NCBI GenBank assembly: GCA_020634335.1
Contig: JACKBY010000003.1
Span: 194,682 to 258,681 of the forward strand
Source: Promineifilum sp.
GTDB taxonomy: Bacteria; Chloroflexota; Anaerolineae; Promineifilales; Promineifilaceae
DNA length: 64,000 nt
Reading direction: 5' to 3'
Part shown: positions 15,691 through 24,561 of the stretch, piece by piece
Numbering within the stretch: position 1 is the stretch's first letter
Layout: the number at the start of each line of letters is the position of its first letter
Notes under the pieces: model-generated
The model's input: the letters and a program-made list of their open reading frames with translations, nothing else
What the model was told of the DNA's origin: nothing
Databases searched by the model: none
Made by a program: the position numbers and the translations under genes

Positions 15691-16746
15691 ATGACGGCAG
15701 CAAGTGAACCTGTAGTCCTGCGGCCCGGCGCCAGTGATGCCGGCGAGCTTCGCGAATTGACACGTCTGGAGAAAGCACTTGGCCCGGAGTGGGCCCGACT
15801 GCTCAAGGGCATTGTCACCAACCCGCTGTCGGTGACCGGCATCGTGCTGATCGTGCTGTTCGCGTTGGCCGCTATCTTTGCCCCCATCCTGGCCCCGCCG
15901 CCCAATGAAATGTGGAATCCCATGCAGATTCCGCGCGACGGCTTCCGCGCGGAACCGCAACCACCCATGAGTGAGTGGAACAAGAACTCGCCGATGACGG
16001 TGCCGTGGTGGTACCGCAATATCTGGCCGCGGCAAGAGGAATGGGTTCATCTGATGGGCACGACCAGCGGTCAATACGACATCTGGTACGGCGTCGTCTG
16101 GGGCGCGCGCACGGCGTTCTTCGCCAGTTTCGTGGTGACGTTCGCCACCACGCTTTTGGGCGTTATTGTCGGTGCGCTGGCCGGCTTCTATGGGGGATGG
16201 ATCGATGAAGCGTTGATGCGTGTCGTGGAAATATTCTACGCCTTTCCCTTCATTACCGGCGCGCTGATCCTGGCCTCGCTCCTGACACCCCTTTTTGGCC
16301 GAAGTGTGTGGCCGGCGACAATCGCCCTGATCATCTTTGGCTGGACAGGATATGCGCGACAGCTTCGCGGCGATATCCTGACGACCAAGGAAAGGGACTA
16401 TGTACTGGCGGCGCGGGCCAGCGGCGCGAAAGACAGCCACTTGATGTTGCAGCACGTCATTCCCAACGCCATGTTCCCCACGCTGGTGCGTATCTCGCTG
16501 AACATGGGCGCGGTTGTCCTGTCGTTCGCGGCGCTCAGCTTCCTGGGCATCGGCCTGCCCGAAGGCTATGCTGACTGGGGTCAGGTGGTCAGCTTTGCGC
16601 GGTCGTGGATTCTGACGCTCGACCAATACTGGTACATCATCATCTTCCCCGGAATCGCGCTGCTGCTCTACGGGTTGGGCTGGAACCTGATCGGCGACGC
16701 GCTGCGCGACATCCTCGACCCGAAGCTGCGCGGCAAGAAGGCGTAG
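15691..16746 (+). CDS. Peptide ABC transporter permease (DppC/OppC type)
   Basis: A 351-residue permease. The ATG at 15691 is preferred because AAAGGAG precedes it; an upstream GTG at 15652 would start inside the repeat. The first membrane helix, GIVLIVLFALAAIFAPILAPP, is followed by an unusually long periplasmic loop of about 70 residues, then four or five more helices. The EAA coupling loop is DYVLAARASGAKDSHLMLQHVIPNAMFPT and the C-terminus GDALRDILDPKLRGKK. It completes the importer with the gene at 14532, and is followed by a clear terminator. Confidence 0.95.
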   Translation: MTAASEPVVLRPGASDAGELRELTRLEKALGPEWARLLKGIVTNPLSVTGIVLIVLFALAAIFAPILAPPPNEMWNPMQIPRDGFRAEPQPPMSEWNKNSPMTVPWWYRNIWPRQEEWVHLMGTTSGQYDIWYGVVWGARTAFFASFVVTFATTLLGVIVGALAGFYGGWIDEALMRVVEIFYAFPFITGALILASLLTPLFGRSVWPATIALIIFGWTGYARQLRGDILTTKERDYVLAARASGAKDSHLMLQHVIPNAMFPTLVRISLNMGAVVLSFAALSFLGIGLPEGYADWGQVVSFARSWILTLDQYWYIIIFPGIALLLYGLGWNLIGDALRDILDPKLRGKKA

Positions 16747-16802
16747 TGAAATTCGGAAACCCAACCTTTCCAAAAACCGGGTTTCTGAGAGCAGGATAAC
16801 TG

Positions 16803-16839
16803 GAAGGCGGGCGACAAGCATGTGCCCGCCTTCTCTTTT
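16803..16839 (+). terminator. Rho-independent terminator after the first permease pair
   Basis: A perfect 10-bp stem, GAAGGCGGGC (16803-16812) with GCCCGCCTTC (16824-16833), is followed by TCTTTT. An AGAAACCGGGTTTCT-like repeat (about 16754-16788) lies between the stop codon and this terminator. Confidence 0.8.
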
Positions 16840-16897
16840 GTAACGCAACTTTCCTGAGTTGCGTATGACGACAAGAAGCTCACGCTACAATGTTATC

Positions 16898-17701
16898 ATG
16901 TCACGACGTATGATAGCCTCTGTCGCGATCGCGTTGTTGGGCGGTGGCCTGTGGCTGCTGCTGTATGCCCCGGCCCAGGCCCAGATCGAACGCGGAGGCC
17001 CGGCCCCGACCCGCACACCTGTCCCGCCCACGTTGTCGCCAGGCACAACGCCGACGCCTGATCGGCTGGCCCCGCCGCCGACCGTGCCCTCGCCGACCCA
17101 GGCCGACGAGGGGGCGCAGCTCTTTTGGCTCCACTGCCAGCCCTGCCACGGCGACCGCGGGCAAGGCCTGACCGACGAGTGGCGCGCGCAGTACCCGCCC
17201 GAAGAAGAATATTGCTGGGAGAGCGGTTGTCACGGCAACCAACCTTATGATGAGGCCTTCGCGCTGCCGACCCGCGTTCCCGCGGTCATCGATGCCGCGC
17301 CGTCGGGCCAGGACCTTCAGGTGTTGCAGAAATTTGACACGATGGATGCGGTTTACCGCTATGTCAGTGTGGCGATGCCTTATTTCTTCCCCGGCGACCT
17401 GACACAGGAAGAGTATCTGGCGATCACGGCTTTCATGGCCCGCGAGAATGGGCTGTGGGACGGCGAGACGCTGACGACCGCCAACCTGGGGCGCTACCGG
17501 CTGCGGCCGGCCGCCGGCGCGCCCACCCCGGACACCACCGGCGGCCACCTGATTCCGCCGGCCGCCGCGCCAACGGTGACCGCCGCGTCCAACTCTGTTT
17601 CCCGGCCCGTTTCATTCGATACCGCGTTCATTGGCCTGTTGGCTGTGGTCACGATCTTGACTATCGGAGGTGTCATCTTATGGCGCAAACACGCTCGGTA
17701 G
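16898..17701 (+). CDS. Membrane-anchored c-type cytochrome
   Basis: A 267-residue protein. The start at 16898 puts a signal or anchor helix at residues 8-25, then a Pro/Thr-rich linker to about residue 75. The heme site CQPCHGDRGQGL is a normal C-x2-CH motif. A probable distal ligand Met lies in VAMPYFFPGDLTQEEY. A second Cys pair, CWESGCHG, has four residues before CH, an unusual spacing that may be a disulfide or a variant heme site. A C-terminal helix ends in LWRKHAR. The heme domain faces outside. TACAAT at 16886-16891 ends 6 nt before the ATG, so the start is probably leaderless. It overlaps the next gene by 22 bp. The electron partner is unknown. Confidence 0.88.
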   Translation: MSRRMIASVAIALLGGGLWLLLYAPAQAQIERGGPAPTRTPVPPTLSPGTTPTPDRLAPPPTVPSPTQADEGAQLFWLHCQPCHGDRGQGLTDEWRAQYPPEEEYCWESGCHGNQPYDEAFALPTRVPAVIDAAPSGQDLQVLQKFDTMDAVYRYVSVAMPYFFPGDLTQEEYLAITAFMARENGLWDGETLTTANLGRYRLRPAAGAPTPDTTGGHLIPPAAAPTVTAASNSVSRPVSFDTAFIGLLAVVTILTIGGVILWRKHAR

Positions 17702-18837
17702 ATCCGTTCAACCTCGATTTGTCCGCGGATGAAACCGAAAAACTGCCCGCCTATCGCCGCATGGGATTACTCAATGGCCTGCTCATCGGTCTGGCGCTGG
17801 GGCTGGGGGCGTGGGGGCTGGAGGCATGGCGCGTCAGCCAACTGCCGGTGCGGGGTTACATGCCGTCGTTGTTGCTGGGCCTGGGACTGATGATTATCCT
17901 GGGCGGATTCGTCGGATGGCTGACCAGCCGGATCGCGCTGACGCCGGTTGCGGTCGTCCTGTGGGCCTTGACCGGGGTGCTGGGCATCCTGATCATGGGC
18001 TATACGCCCTACTATGGCCGCACCCTCATGGCCTGGGTGGCCGATTGGCGCTTCCGCGGCCGAGACGTCTACCCCTATGTGCTGGAGGGCAGCTCCACCG
18101 GTCTTGTCCTGGGTGGTCTGCTGATCATCCTGGTCCTGGCGGTGCTGGGGCTGCTGCAGAGCTACCGCTTGGAGAATATCACCTCAGAAGTTAACCACAA
18201 GGGCCGACTGAGCCGCCGGGGATGGGTATCGCTGCTGGTTCCATTGCCGCTGGTTTTTTTAGCCGGCCTGGTGACACAGAGCGTGATGGCGAATCCGACC
18301 GCGCCGGCCGTGGAGATCGTCAATCGGGCCATTCCGGTGGCCCAGAGCTACGACGGCGATCTGCGCGATCTCGATCTGGGTGACGGCATCAGTTATATTG
18401 CCTTGCGGCCGGTGCAGGGGATGATCGACGGCGACTACACGCTGAGCATCGTCGACGTTAATCCGCTCAATTCGACCGTGGTCGTCCGGGCGGAATTTTC
18501 GGAGGGGGGCTGGGTCTATTGCCGTGTCATTAACGGCCAGTTGACCTTTTGCGACGATGCATCGCCGGCCTATACGCGCGGGTTGCGCTCGTTGGTCACG
18601 GGTGAACCGCTGCCGGATGGCTGCCGGGGGTGCGGGTTACAATCGCTCGACGAGGTAAGCGTCTGGTTGGCCCAGCGTCGCGACCGGCTGGGCAATAGTC
18701 CGATCATTGAGCGTGTGGCCCAGGAGGGTAGCCACGTGCTGATGAGCGTCACCGGCGACGACGGCTACGCCATCGAGTGCTGGATCGAGGGCGTAGCCCC
18801 GATCCAGGTTACGGGATGTCGGGAGGTGGCTGGATAA
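17680..18837 (+). CDS. Multi-pass membrane protein with a Cys-rich external domain
   Basis: A 385-residue protein I do not recognise. The ATG at 17680 lies inside the cytochrome gene and has GGAGG 9 nt upstream. Hydrophobic segments occupy roughly residues 28-45, 58-80, 82-105, 140-165 and 185-205. A soluble C-terminal domain of about 180 residues follows, with seven Cys including YCRVINGQLTFC, GCRGCG, ECWIEG and a final TGC. Position and sign suggest this domain is extracytoplasmic. The overlap with the cytochrome implies coupled synthesis and a shared function, possibly a membrane redox pair. The peptide-permease pair follows on the same strand. Confidence 0.75.
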   Translation: MAQTRSVDPFNLDLSADETEKLPAYRRMGLLNGLLIGLALGLGAWGLEAWRVSQLPVRGYMPSLLLGLGLMIILGGFVGWLTSRIALTPVAVVLWALTGVLGILIMGYTPYYGRTLMAWVADWRFRGRDVYPYVLEGSSTGLVLGGLLIILVLAVLGLLQSYRLENITSEVNHKGRLSRRGWVSLLVPLPLVFLAGLVTQSVMANPTAPAVEIVNRAIPVAQSYDGDLRDLDLGDGISYIALRPVQGMIDGDYTLSIVDVNPLNSTVVVRAEFSEGGWVYCRVINGQLTFCDDASPAYTRGLRSLVTGEPLPDGCRGCGLQSLDEVSVWLAQRRDRLGNSPIIERVAQEGSHVLMSVTGDDGYAIECWIEGVAPIQVTGCREVAG

Positions 18838-18939
18838 GGGCGTGGGTAGTGGGTTTTTATCCGTAATTGGTCAGTAATCAATAGACGGCAGTGATGATGA
18901 TTTGAATGCCGGCGACGGCTTGTGAAGGTGTTTGCAAAG

Positions 18940-20004
18940 ATGGATTTTCTCAAACAGATCGGCTTGCGGTTGCTGTCAATCCCCTTGACGTTGCTCATCA
19001 TCACGGCCGCGTTGTACGGCATCATCATGCTGGCCCCGGCCGAGGAGCGGGCATCGCTCTACCTGCCGCCGCGCCTGCCGCCCATGACGCAAGAGGACAT
19101 GCAGAAGGTGCTGGATCGGCTGATCGCCGAGCACGGCCTGAATGATCCTTATCCGGTGCAGTACGCGCATTGGTTGGGCAATTTACTGCGCGGCGACTGG
19201 GGTTGGAGCCCGGTGTACAAGGAGGACGTGCTGGTGCTATTGAAGCGCCGGTTGCCCGTGACAGCGGAGCTAACCTTCTATTCCATCCTGGCGCTGATCC
19301 CGGTGGCGCTGGCGTCGGGCGTGCTGGCCGGCTGGCGGGCCTATCGTCCCTTTGACCGCGGCTTTCGCCTGACGGCCTTCATCGCCACATCTGTTCCGCC
19401 CTTCATCCTGGGGTTGTTGCTGCTGTCGATCTTCTACGTCGGTCTCAACTGGTTTCCGCCCGGCCGCACCGGCATCTACTCTCTGACCCTGACGACAAGC
19501 GACTTTCGGACAATCACCGGCTTTTTGACGTTCGACGGCGTTCTCAACGGCCGGCCGGACGTGGTCACTGACGCGCTGCGGCGGCTGGTCTTGCCGGTTT
19601 TCACGCTCAGTCTGCTCTATTGGGCTACCATTAGCCGGGTGACGCGGGTGGCGATGATCGAAGAAAAGAACAAAGAGTATCTGGACGCGGCGCGGGCGCG
19701 GGGGTTAAGGGATCGCCAGTTGGAATGGGGCCATGCTTTTCGCAATGCGGCGCTGCCGGCCATGACGGCGATGGTGCTCTCGGCCGCGGGGTTGGTGACG
19801 GGTGTCTACGTCGTGGAGGTGATCTTCGACTTCAAGGGCTTGTCGGAGGTGATTACCAAAGGGTTTCTGTATGGCGGCGACGCGGCCCTGGTGATGGGGT
19901 TTGCCATTTTTAGCGTGTTGCTGGTGTTACCCATCATGCTTGTTTTCGACTTGCTAAGGGTTTGGGTCGATCCTCGCTTGCGAGAAGGCGGGGTTGATCT
20001 GTAA
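18940..20004 (+). CDS. ABC transporter permease, DppB/OppB type (second set)
   Basis: A 354-residue permease. The ATG at 18940 is chosen over a GTG at 18922 because GAAGGTG (18924-18930) then serves as the ribosome site. It has about six membrane helices, the periplasmic segment GDWGWSPVYKEDVLVLLKRRLP, and a coupling loop EYLDAARARGLRDRQLEWGHAFRNAALP. The end DLLRVWVDPRLREGG is the family C-terminus. No binding protein or ATPase accompanies this pair, so it may share the ATPases at 9840-11962. It lies directly after the cytochrome/membrane protein genes. Confidence 0.92.
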   Translation: MDFLKQIGLRLLSIPLTLLIITAALYGIIMLAPAEERASLYLPPRLPPMTQEDMQKVLDRLIAEHGLNDPYPVQYAHWLGNLLRGDWGWSPVYKEDVLVLLKRRLPVTAELTFYSILALIPVALASGVLAGWRAYRPFDRGFRLTAFIATSVPPFILGLLLLSIFYVGLNWFPPGRTGIYSLTLTTSDFRTITGFLTFDGVLNGRPDVVTDALRRLVLPVFTLSLLYWATISRVTRVAMIEEKNKEYLDAARARGLRDRQLEWGHAFRNAALPAMTAMVLSAAGLVTGVYVVEVIFDFKGLSEVITKGFLYGGDAALVMGFAIFSVLLVLPIMLVFDLLRVWVDPRLREGGVDL

Positions 20005-20005
20005 G

Positions 20006-20986
20006 ATGATACATTGGCGACGGTTCTTCAGGCGGAAGTCTAACCTGATAGGGATGGGGCTGGTCATGTTTTTCGTGGTGATCGCTATCTTCGCGCCACG
20101 CCTGGCCCCGCCCGTTGATCCCGATAACCCCTCTCCTTTCAAAAACGTGTCCCAATCATTCTCCCGCGAGCCGTTGTCGCCTGGCCCCGGCATCCCCTTG
20201 GGCACGACGCCGCAGATTCGAATCCTGCCGCTCTTCGGCATCGCGCCGGGCCAGGATGCGGCCTATCAGTGGGATGTCTACCACACACTGGTATGGGGCA
20301 CGCGCTCGGCGTTGCGCTTTGGGTTAATGGTGACGGTGGCGACGGCGGCGATCGGCGTGTTTCTCGGTCTCATCAGCGGCTACGTCGGCGGCTGGTTCAG
20401 CCTGATCATCATGCGTATCACCGATGCCTTTCTGGCCTTCCCGGTGATCGCCGGGCTATGGGTGATCCAGCGCACGTTATTCGGCAATGTCTTCAACATC
20501 TTCATCGATCCGGCCACGTTGACCTGGTGGGAGCGGATCATTACCGGGCTAAAGATCGACCCGATTATGCTCGCGTTTATCCTGTTTCTGTGGATGCCCT
20601 ACGCGCGGTTGATGAACGCCCAGGTGCGGGGGGCGATGACAAGCGATTACATTCTGGCGGCGCGGTCGATGGGCGCGCCTGGGTCACGAGTCATTTGGCG
20701 CCATTTGCTGCCGAATACGATTGCCCCAGCCGTCGTGTTGGCCGCGCGCGATGTCGGTGGCGTCGTTGTGCTGGCCTGCGCCTTCATTTTCATTGGCTTC
20801 GGCGGCAACGTGGCCTGGGGCATCATCCTCGTCACCAGCCGCGACTACGTGATCGGCCTCAGCGGCAACCCGTTCGCCTACTGGTGGACATTCGTTCCGG
20901 TCTCGTTGGCACTTATCTTTTTCGGGATCGGATGGAATTTGCTGGGGGATGGGTTGAATGCGCTGTTAGATCCGTACGAGCGGTAG
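20006..20986 (+). CDS. ABC transporter permease, DppC/OppC type (second set)
   Basis: A 326-residue permease starting one base after the stop of its partner. MIHWRRFFRRKSNLIGMGLVMFFVVIAI is a typical cytosolic tail and first helix; the ATG at 20006 is used rather than an upstream in-frame TTG. The EAA-type loop reads DYILAARSMGAPGSRVIWRHLLPNTIAP. The long first periplasmic loop includes GTTPQIRILPLFGIAPGQDAA. Together with the upstream gene it would make a complete channel for a peptide or similar solute. The gene ends 14 bp from the convergent NlpC/P60 gene. Confidence 0.93.
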   Translation: MIHWRRFFRRKSNLIGMGLVMFFVVIAIFAPRLAPPVDPDNPSPFKNVSQSFSREPLSPGPGIPLGTTPQIRILPLFGIAPGQDAAYQWDVYHTLVWGTRSALRFGLMVTVATAAIGVFLGLISGYVGGWFSLIIMRITDAFLAFPVIAGLWVIQRTLFGNVFNIFIDPATLTWWERIITGLKIDPIMLAFILFLWMPYARLMNAQVRGAMTSDYILAARSMGAPGSRVIWRHLLPNTIAPAVVLAARDVGGVVVLACAFIFIGFGGNVAWGIILVTSRDYVIGLSGNPFAYWWTFVPVSLALIFFGIGWNLLGDGLNALLDPYER

Positions 20987-21000
20987 TCAGCGCCTACCTG

Positions 21001-22032
21001 TCATGAGATAAACCGCCGCCCCCCTAGAAAACTTTCCCTCAACGACCCAACCGCCTGTATGTCATCGATATATACCCCGTTGCGTGACCGGCCGGAGTGG
21101 ATCATCATCCACCCGTCGGGATCATACTCCGCACCGAGGCTGATGCCGACGTGGCTGACGGTGCGATGACCGCCCGACCCTCCGAAGTAGAGCAGGTCGC
21201 CGGCGGCATACGGTGGTTCGACCGGCTGCCCCGCGTCGAACTGCACATCGGCGTCGCGCGGGATCGTAACCCCCACCAGCTTGTGCATCAACTGGGCGAA
21301 ACCGGAGCAGTCGATGCCGTGGGCCGTTGTTCCCCCCCACAGATAGGGCACGCCGATATAGGGCAGGGCATTACCGACGAGTTTCGTGCGACGGTGACTG
21401 GCCGGGATCTCATCGGTCAGCGGTCGCAGATCGGCCGCGGCCGCGTAGCCGCACAGGCCGCCGAGCAACGTCACCTCAGTCCACCCGCCAGGGCGAGGGA
21501 CGGCCGCGACCCGCGTCCCGGCGAAGACTCGCCCGACCAGGGGCGCGCCGGCGTCCGGCTCGCGGCGCAGCAGCGCGACCGGCGCACCGACCATGTGGGT
21601 TGGTTGGGCCGCGCCGCTTGACGCGCCAAGGTAACCAGTAAACATCCAGCCCAGATAGCCGTCTTCCAGCCGGACGAACGACCAGCGCTCGCCCGCCTCC
21701 ATCACTTCCGCTATTGCGCCATTGAGCACCTGGCTCTGCTGTTCGCCCAGCCAGGACGGGTCACGTTGCAGGCCGGTCAGGTTGGTCGTCACGGCCATCA
21801 GGCGCGGCTGCGCCTGACGCAACACCTGAACCTCGTCACTTCTCCAGTCGGCATCGGGCAGACGGCGGCGCAGCTGATCCAGCACGGCGGTCAGCGTTGT
21901 TTCATCGAGCACCGCGCCTTCCAGGCGATAGTGATCGTCGCTCTCCACGATCTCCAGGCGGCAGACGTTGAAACGGGTATCGGCAAACGGTTGTTGCGCT
22001 TCGGCCAGCGCGTTGACGAGTTGTTCGTTCAT
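21001..22032 (-). CDS. NlpC/P60 peptidase with two SH3b domains (YkfC-like)
   Basis: A 343-residue protein without a signal peptide, so probably cytosolic. Two SH3-like modules lie at about residues 68-135 and 145-205. They are followed by the catalytic domain: YLWGGTTAHGIDCSGFAQ with Cys242, and VSHVGISLG with His294. This arrangement matches Bacillus YkfC, a gamma-D-glutamyl-L-diamino acid endopeptidase that trims imported murein tripeptides to L-Ala-D-Glu. The neighbouring dipeptide epimerase and peptide importers fit that role; the exact bond cleaved is inferred. GATAAT (complement of 22039-22044) ends 6 nt before the ATG with no ribosome site, so a leaderless mRNA is likely. Confidence 0.88.
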   Translation of the reverse strand: MNEQLVNALAEAQQPFADTRFNVCRLEIVESDDHYRLEGAVLDETTLTAVLDQLRRRLPDADWRSDEVQVLRQAQPRLMAVTTNLTGLQRDPSWLGEQQSQVLNGAIAEVMEAGERWSFVRLEDGYLGWMFTGYLGASSGAAQPTHMVGAPVALLRREPDAGAPLVGRVFAGTRVAAVPRPGGWTEVTLLGGLCGYAAAADLRPLTDEIPASHRRTKLVGNALPYIGVPYLWGGTTAHGIDCSGFAQLMHKLVGVTIPRDADVQFDAGQPVEPPYAAGDLLYFGGSGGHRTVSHVGISLGAEYDPDGWMMIHSGRSRNGVYIDDIQAVGSLRESFLGGRRFIS

Positions 22033-22144
22033 GAAGATATTATCCGCAGATCACCCAATAAGATCGACTTCCGTTCTGTAGTCGGCAACTTTTGTTGCGC
22101 GCTTGCGGCGGGTTCATGCCCGCCGGCGGCACTAAAGCGCCTGA

Positions 22145-23176
22145 CTACGCACCCGGCGATGAGCGGCGAGCCACACCGATGCCGGGTCGCGCCGGTATGT
22201 GGACATGACCGTCGTCGTCATAGGTCAGCCCATCGAAGGGATCGTTGGCGACGAGCCACGGCGCGTCGAGATCGAGCCAATCGGCCAGCCCCATCAGGTG
22301 GGCCATGGCTGTGGCCCCGATGGATGTCTCGACCATGCAGCCGAGCATGATGCCCAGGCCCAGTTCACGCGCCCGCCGCAAGATTGCCAGCCCCGGCCCC
22401 AGCCCGCCGACCTTCATCAGCTTCAGATTAATGCCGCCTACGCCGGCGGCGGCCAGTTGCTCCACGTCGGCCAGGGTCTGCACCGATTCGTCGGCCACCA
22501 CCGGGACAGGGCTATGGGCTTGCACCCGTCCCATGCCCTCGAAGTCGGCTTTGGCGACGGGCTGCTCGACCAGAGCGACGCCGTGGGCCATCATTCGGTC
22601 GATCTGGCCGATGGCCTCGTCGGCCGTCCAGCCGGCGTTGGCATCGACGTAGAGGGTGACGTCGGGGCGGGCGGCGCGCACGGCGGCCACGCGCGCCACG
22701 TCAAGGCCGTCATTCCCGCCCAGCTTCAGCTTGATGACCGAGCAGCCGGTCAGCGCCGCCGCACTGCGACCCATCGCCTCCGGCTCGTCAATGGCCAGGG
22801 TGAAGGAAGTGGGCAACGGCTGGGGCGCGGGCAGACCGAGCAGACCGTAGAGCGGTTGGGCATGGAGGCGCCCCAGGCGGTCGTGGAGGGCCAGGTCCAG
22901 CGCGGCACGGGCCGGGGCCGGGCCGTCTGCGCCCACGTAGGTCGGGATGTCGGCCGGGTCCTCGGGGAAGGGATCCGTGCGCCGGGCGGCGGCGTTCCAC
23001 CAGGCGGCCATGTCGGTGGCGGCGATGCCATAGTAGGGCGGGATAGTGCCTTCGCCCCAGCCCTCATCGGCGGACAGTCGTAGCCAGTGGGCCGTGCGCG
23101 TGTCGCTCGTGCCGTGGCTGATGCGGAAGGGATTGCGCAGTTGGAGTGTAATGGGTTCCCAGGTGAGTCGGATCAT
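22145..23176 (-). CDS. Dipeptide epimerase (L-Ala-D/L-Glu epimerase type, enolase superfamily)
   Basis: A 343-residue enolase-superfamily protein. The general bases are visible as IKLKLGG (Lys149/Lys151) and INLKLMKVGG (Lys252 region). Metal ligands are Asp178 (YVDANAGW), Glu204 (VEQPV) and Asp229 (VADES). The late LDLDAPW, with Asp302 and Asp304, resembles the DxD motif by which L-Ala-D/L-Glu epimerases recognise the dipeptide amino group. It would convert L-Ala-D-Glu from peptidoglycan to L-Ala-L-Glu for ordinary peptidases. It is adjacent to the NlpC/P60 gene and has its own GATAAT 8 nt upstream of the ATG within an ATTATCCGCGGATT repeat. Some related enzymes act on other dipeptides. Confidence 0.87.
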   Translation of the reverse strand: MIRLTWEPITLQLRNPFRISHGTSDTRTAHWLRLSADEGWGEGTIPPYYGIAATDMAAWWNAAARRTDPFPEDPADIPTYVGADGPAPARAALDLALHDRLGRLHAQPLYGLLGLPAPQPLPTSFTLAIDEPEAMGRSAAALTGCSVIKLKLGGNDGLDVARVAAVRAARPDVTLYVDANAGWTADEAIGQIDRMMAHGVALVEQPVAKADFEGMGRVQAHSPVPVVADESVQTLADVEQLAAAGVGGINLKLMKVGGLGPGLAILRRARELGLGIMLGCMVETSIGATAMAHLMGLADWLDLDAPWLVANDPFDGLTYDDDGHVHIPARPGIGVARRSSPGA

Positions 23177-23251
23177 AGAGACGTATTATCCGCGGATTCG
23201 GCCGATTGGGCAGAGCGATGGAAGGAATATCCACAGGGCATACAGATGTAC

Positions 23252-24394
23252 TCAGGATTTCATCAGCAGGGCGGCCAGAAGCGCGGCGCGCTCGACCATC
23301 CTGGAGAGGATCACGTGCTCGTGAAGGGCGTGGGCGCCGTCGCCCACCGGCCCGAGGCCGTCGAGGGTGGCCGTGTGGAGGCTGGTCAGGTTGCCGTCGG
23401 AGCCGCCGCCAACGGCCGTTTCTTCCAACGCCAGCCCCATCTCCACGCCGGCCTCCCGCGCCAGCTCCCACAAGGCGGCGTTGCGCGGCGTGCGCTCCAG
23501 CGGCGGGCGGTCGAAACCGCCGCTGATCTCCAGCGTCGCGCCCTCCAGCGGCAGTGTCAGCTCGCGCACGGCTTGTTCCAGCCGTTCGGCGTCGGCCACG
23601 GTGGCCGCCCGCACATCGACCACGGCGCGACACTCGGCGGGGACCACGTTGGAGCGCACGCCGCCGTTGATGAGGCCGACGCTGGCCGACACGCCTCGCG
23701 GATAGTCGTTGAGCGCCGCCAGGGCGCGCACGATCTCAGCCATGCCGACGATGGCATTGACTCCTTTCTCCGGCTCCAGTCCGGCATGGGCCGCCCGGCC
23801 GCGCACGACGATCTCGAAGTCGCCGATGCCCTTGCGCGCTGTCTTGAGCGCCCCGCTTGGCCCGGCGGCCGGCTCCAGGATGAGCGCGCGGGCCGAGTCG
23901 GCGGCCAGTTGCTCGATCATCGGCCGCGACTCGATGCTGCCGATTTCCTCGTCGGTGTTGACCAGAAATACGGGCGCGAGCGGCGGTTCCAGCCCCAGGT
24001 CGTGCAGCGCGCGCAGGGCGAATACGCCGATGACTAGCCCGCCTTTCATGTCGAAGCTGCCGGGGCCGCGCAGGATGTCTCCCTCGACCTCCAGCGGCAT
24101 CTTGGCCAGCGTGCCGGCGGGCCAGACGGTGTCGCAGTGGCCGAGCAGGAGTTGGCGCGGCCGGGTATCGGCCGCCGGGTGGCGGGCGAGCAGATAGCCG
24201 CCGGTCCGCGTGCCCGGCGTGTGGCGCACGTGGTAACCCAGCCGCTCGAACTGTTCGTAGAGGATGCCGATCGGCCCGGCCTGCGTCTCCGGCGCGTCGG
24301 AAGGTGATTCGGCGGCCACCAGATCGGCCAAGAGGGCGACCATGTCGTGGCGTTGCTGCGAGAAATGATTGAGTAAAAGTTGACTGTGGCTCAT
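23252..24394 (-). CDS. M20 family metallopeptidase (glutamate carboxypeptidase-like)
   Basis: A 380-residue zinc peptidase. The motifs in order are LLGHCDTVWPAGT (zinc His and Asp), RGPGSFDMKGGLVIG (bridging Asp), NTDEEIGS (catalytic Glu-Glu pair), the dimerisation-domain GRAAHAG, and a late ALHEHV zinc His. Length and motifs fit the CPG2/ArgE/DapE group. Substrates there include N-acyl amino acids and dipeptides. Beside a dipeptide epimerase, a role in splitting the salvaged L-Ala-L-Glu is plausible but inferred. The start at 24394 is preferred because TATACT (complement of 24401-24406) ends 6 nt upstream, implying a leaderless transcript. Longer in-frame versions run through an AGAAACCGGGTT repeat. 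Confidence 0.9.
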   Translation of the reverse strand: MSHSQLLLNHFSQQRHDMVALLADLVAAESPSDAPETQAGPIGILYEQFERLGYHVRHTPGTRTGGYLLARHPAADTRPRQLLLGHCDTVWPAGTLAKMPLEVEGDILRGPGSFDMKGGLVIGVFALRALHDLGLEPPLAPVFLVNTDEEIGSIESRPMIEQLAADSARALILEPAAGPSGALKTARKGIGDFEIVVRGRAAHAGLEPEKGVNAIVGMAEIVRALAALNDYPRGVSASVGLINGGVRSNVVPAECRAVVDVRAATVADAERLEQAVRELTLPLEGATLEISGGFDRPPLERTPRNAALWELAREAGVEMGLALEETAVGGGSDGNLTSLHTATLDGLGPVGDGAHALHEHVILSRMVERAALLAALLMKS

Positions 24395-24561
24395 GGTGGG
24401 AGTATAGACAAAGAAACCGGGTTCTCCGAAAAACCGTTTCTTGCGGCGACAAAACCCTTCATGGCAGTAATTGACCACTGTTATTGCAATCGTTAAACTA
24501 TCATCGAGCCGCTTCCTGTTGTACGTTCTCTAGCGCCTCATATCACTTAGGAGCCAGCTTT

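Noticed and set aside
15655..16848. A 397-codon minus-strand frame opposite the DppC-type permease
   Set aside because: Antisense shadow of a clear membrane permease, with no credible domain.
17220..17235. CWESGCH as a second standard heme c site
   Set aside because: The spacing is C-x4-CH rather than C-x2-CH; without data I keep it as a possible disulfide or variant site only.
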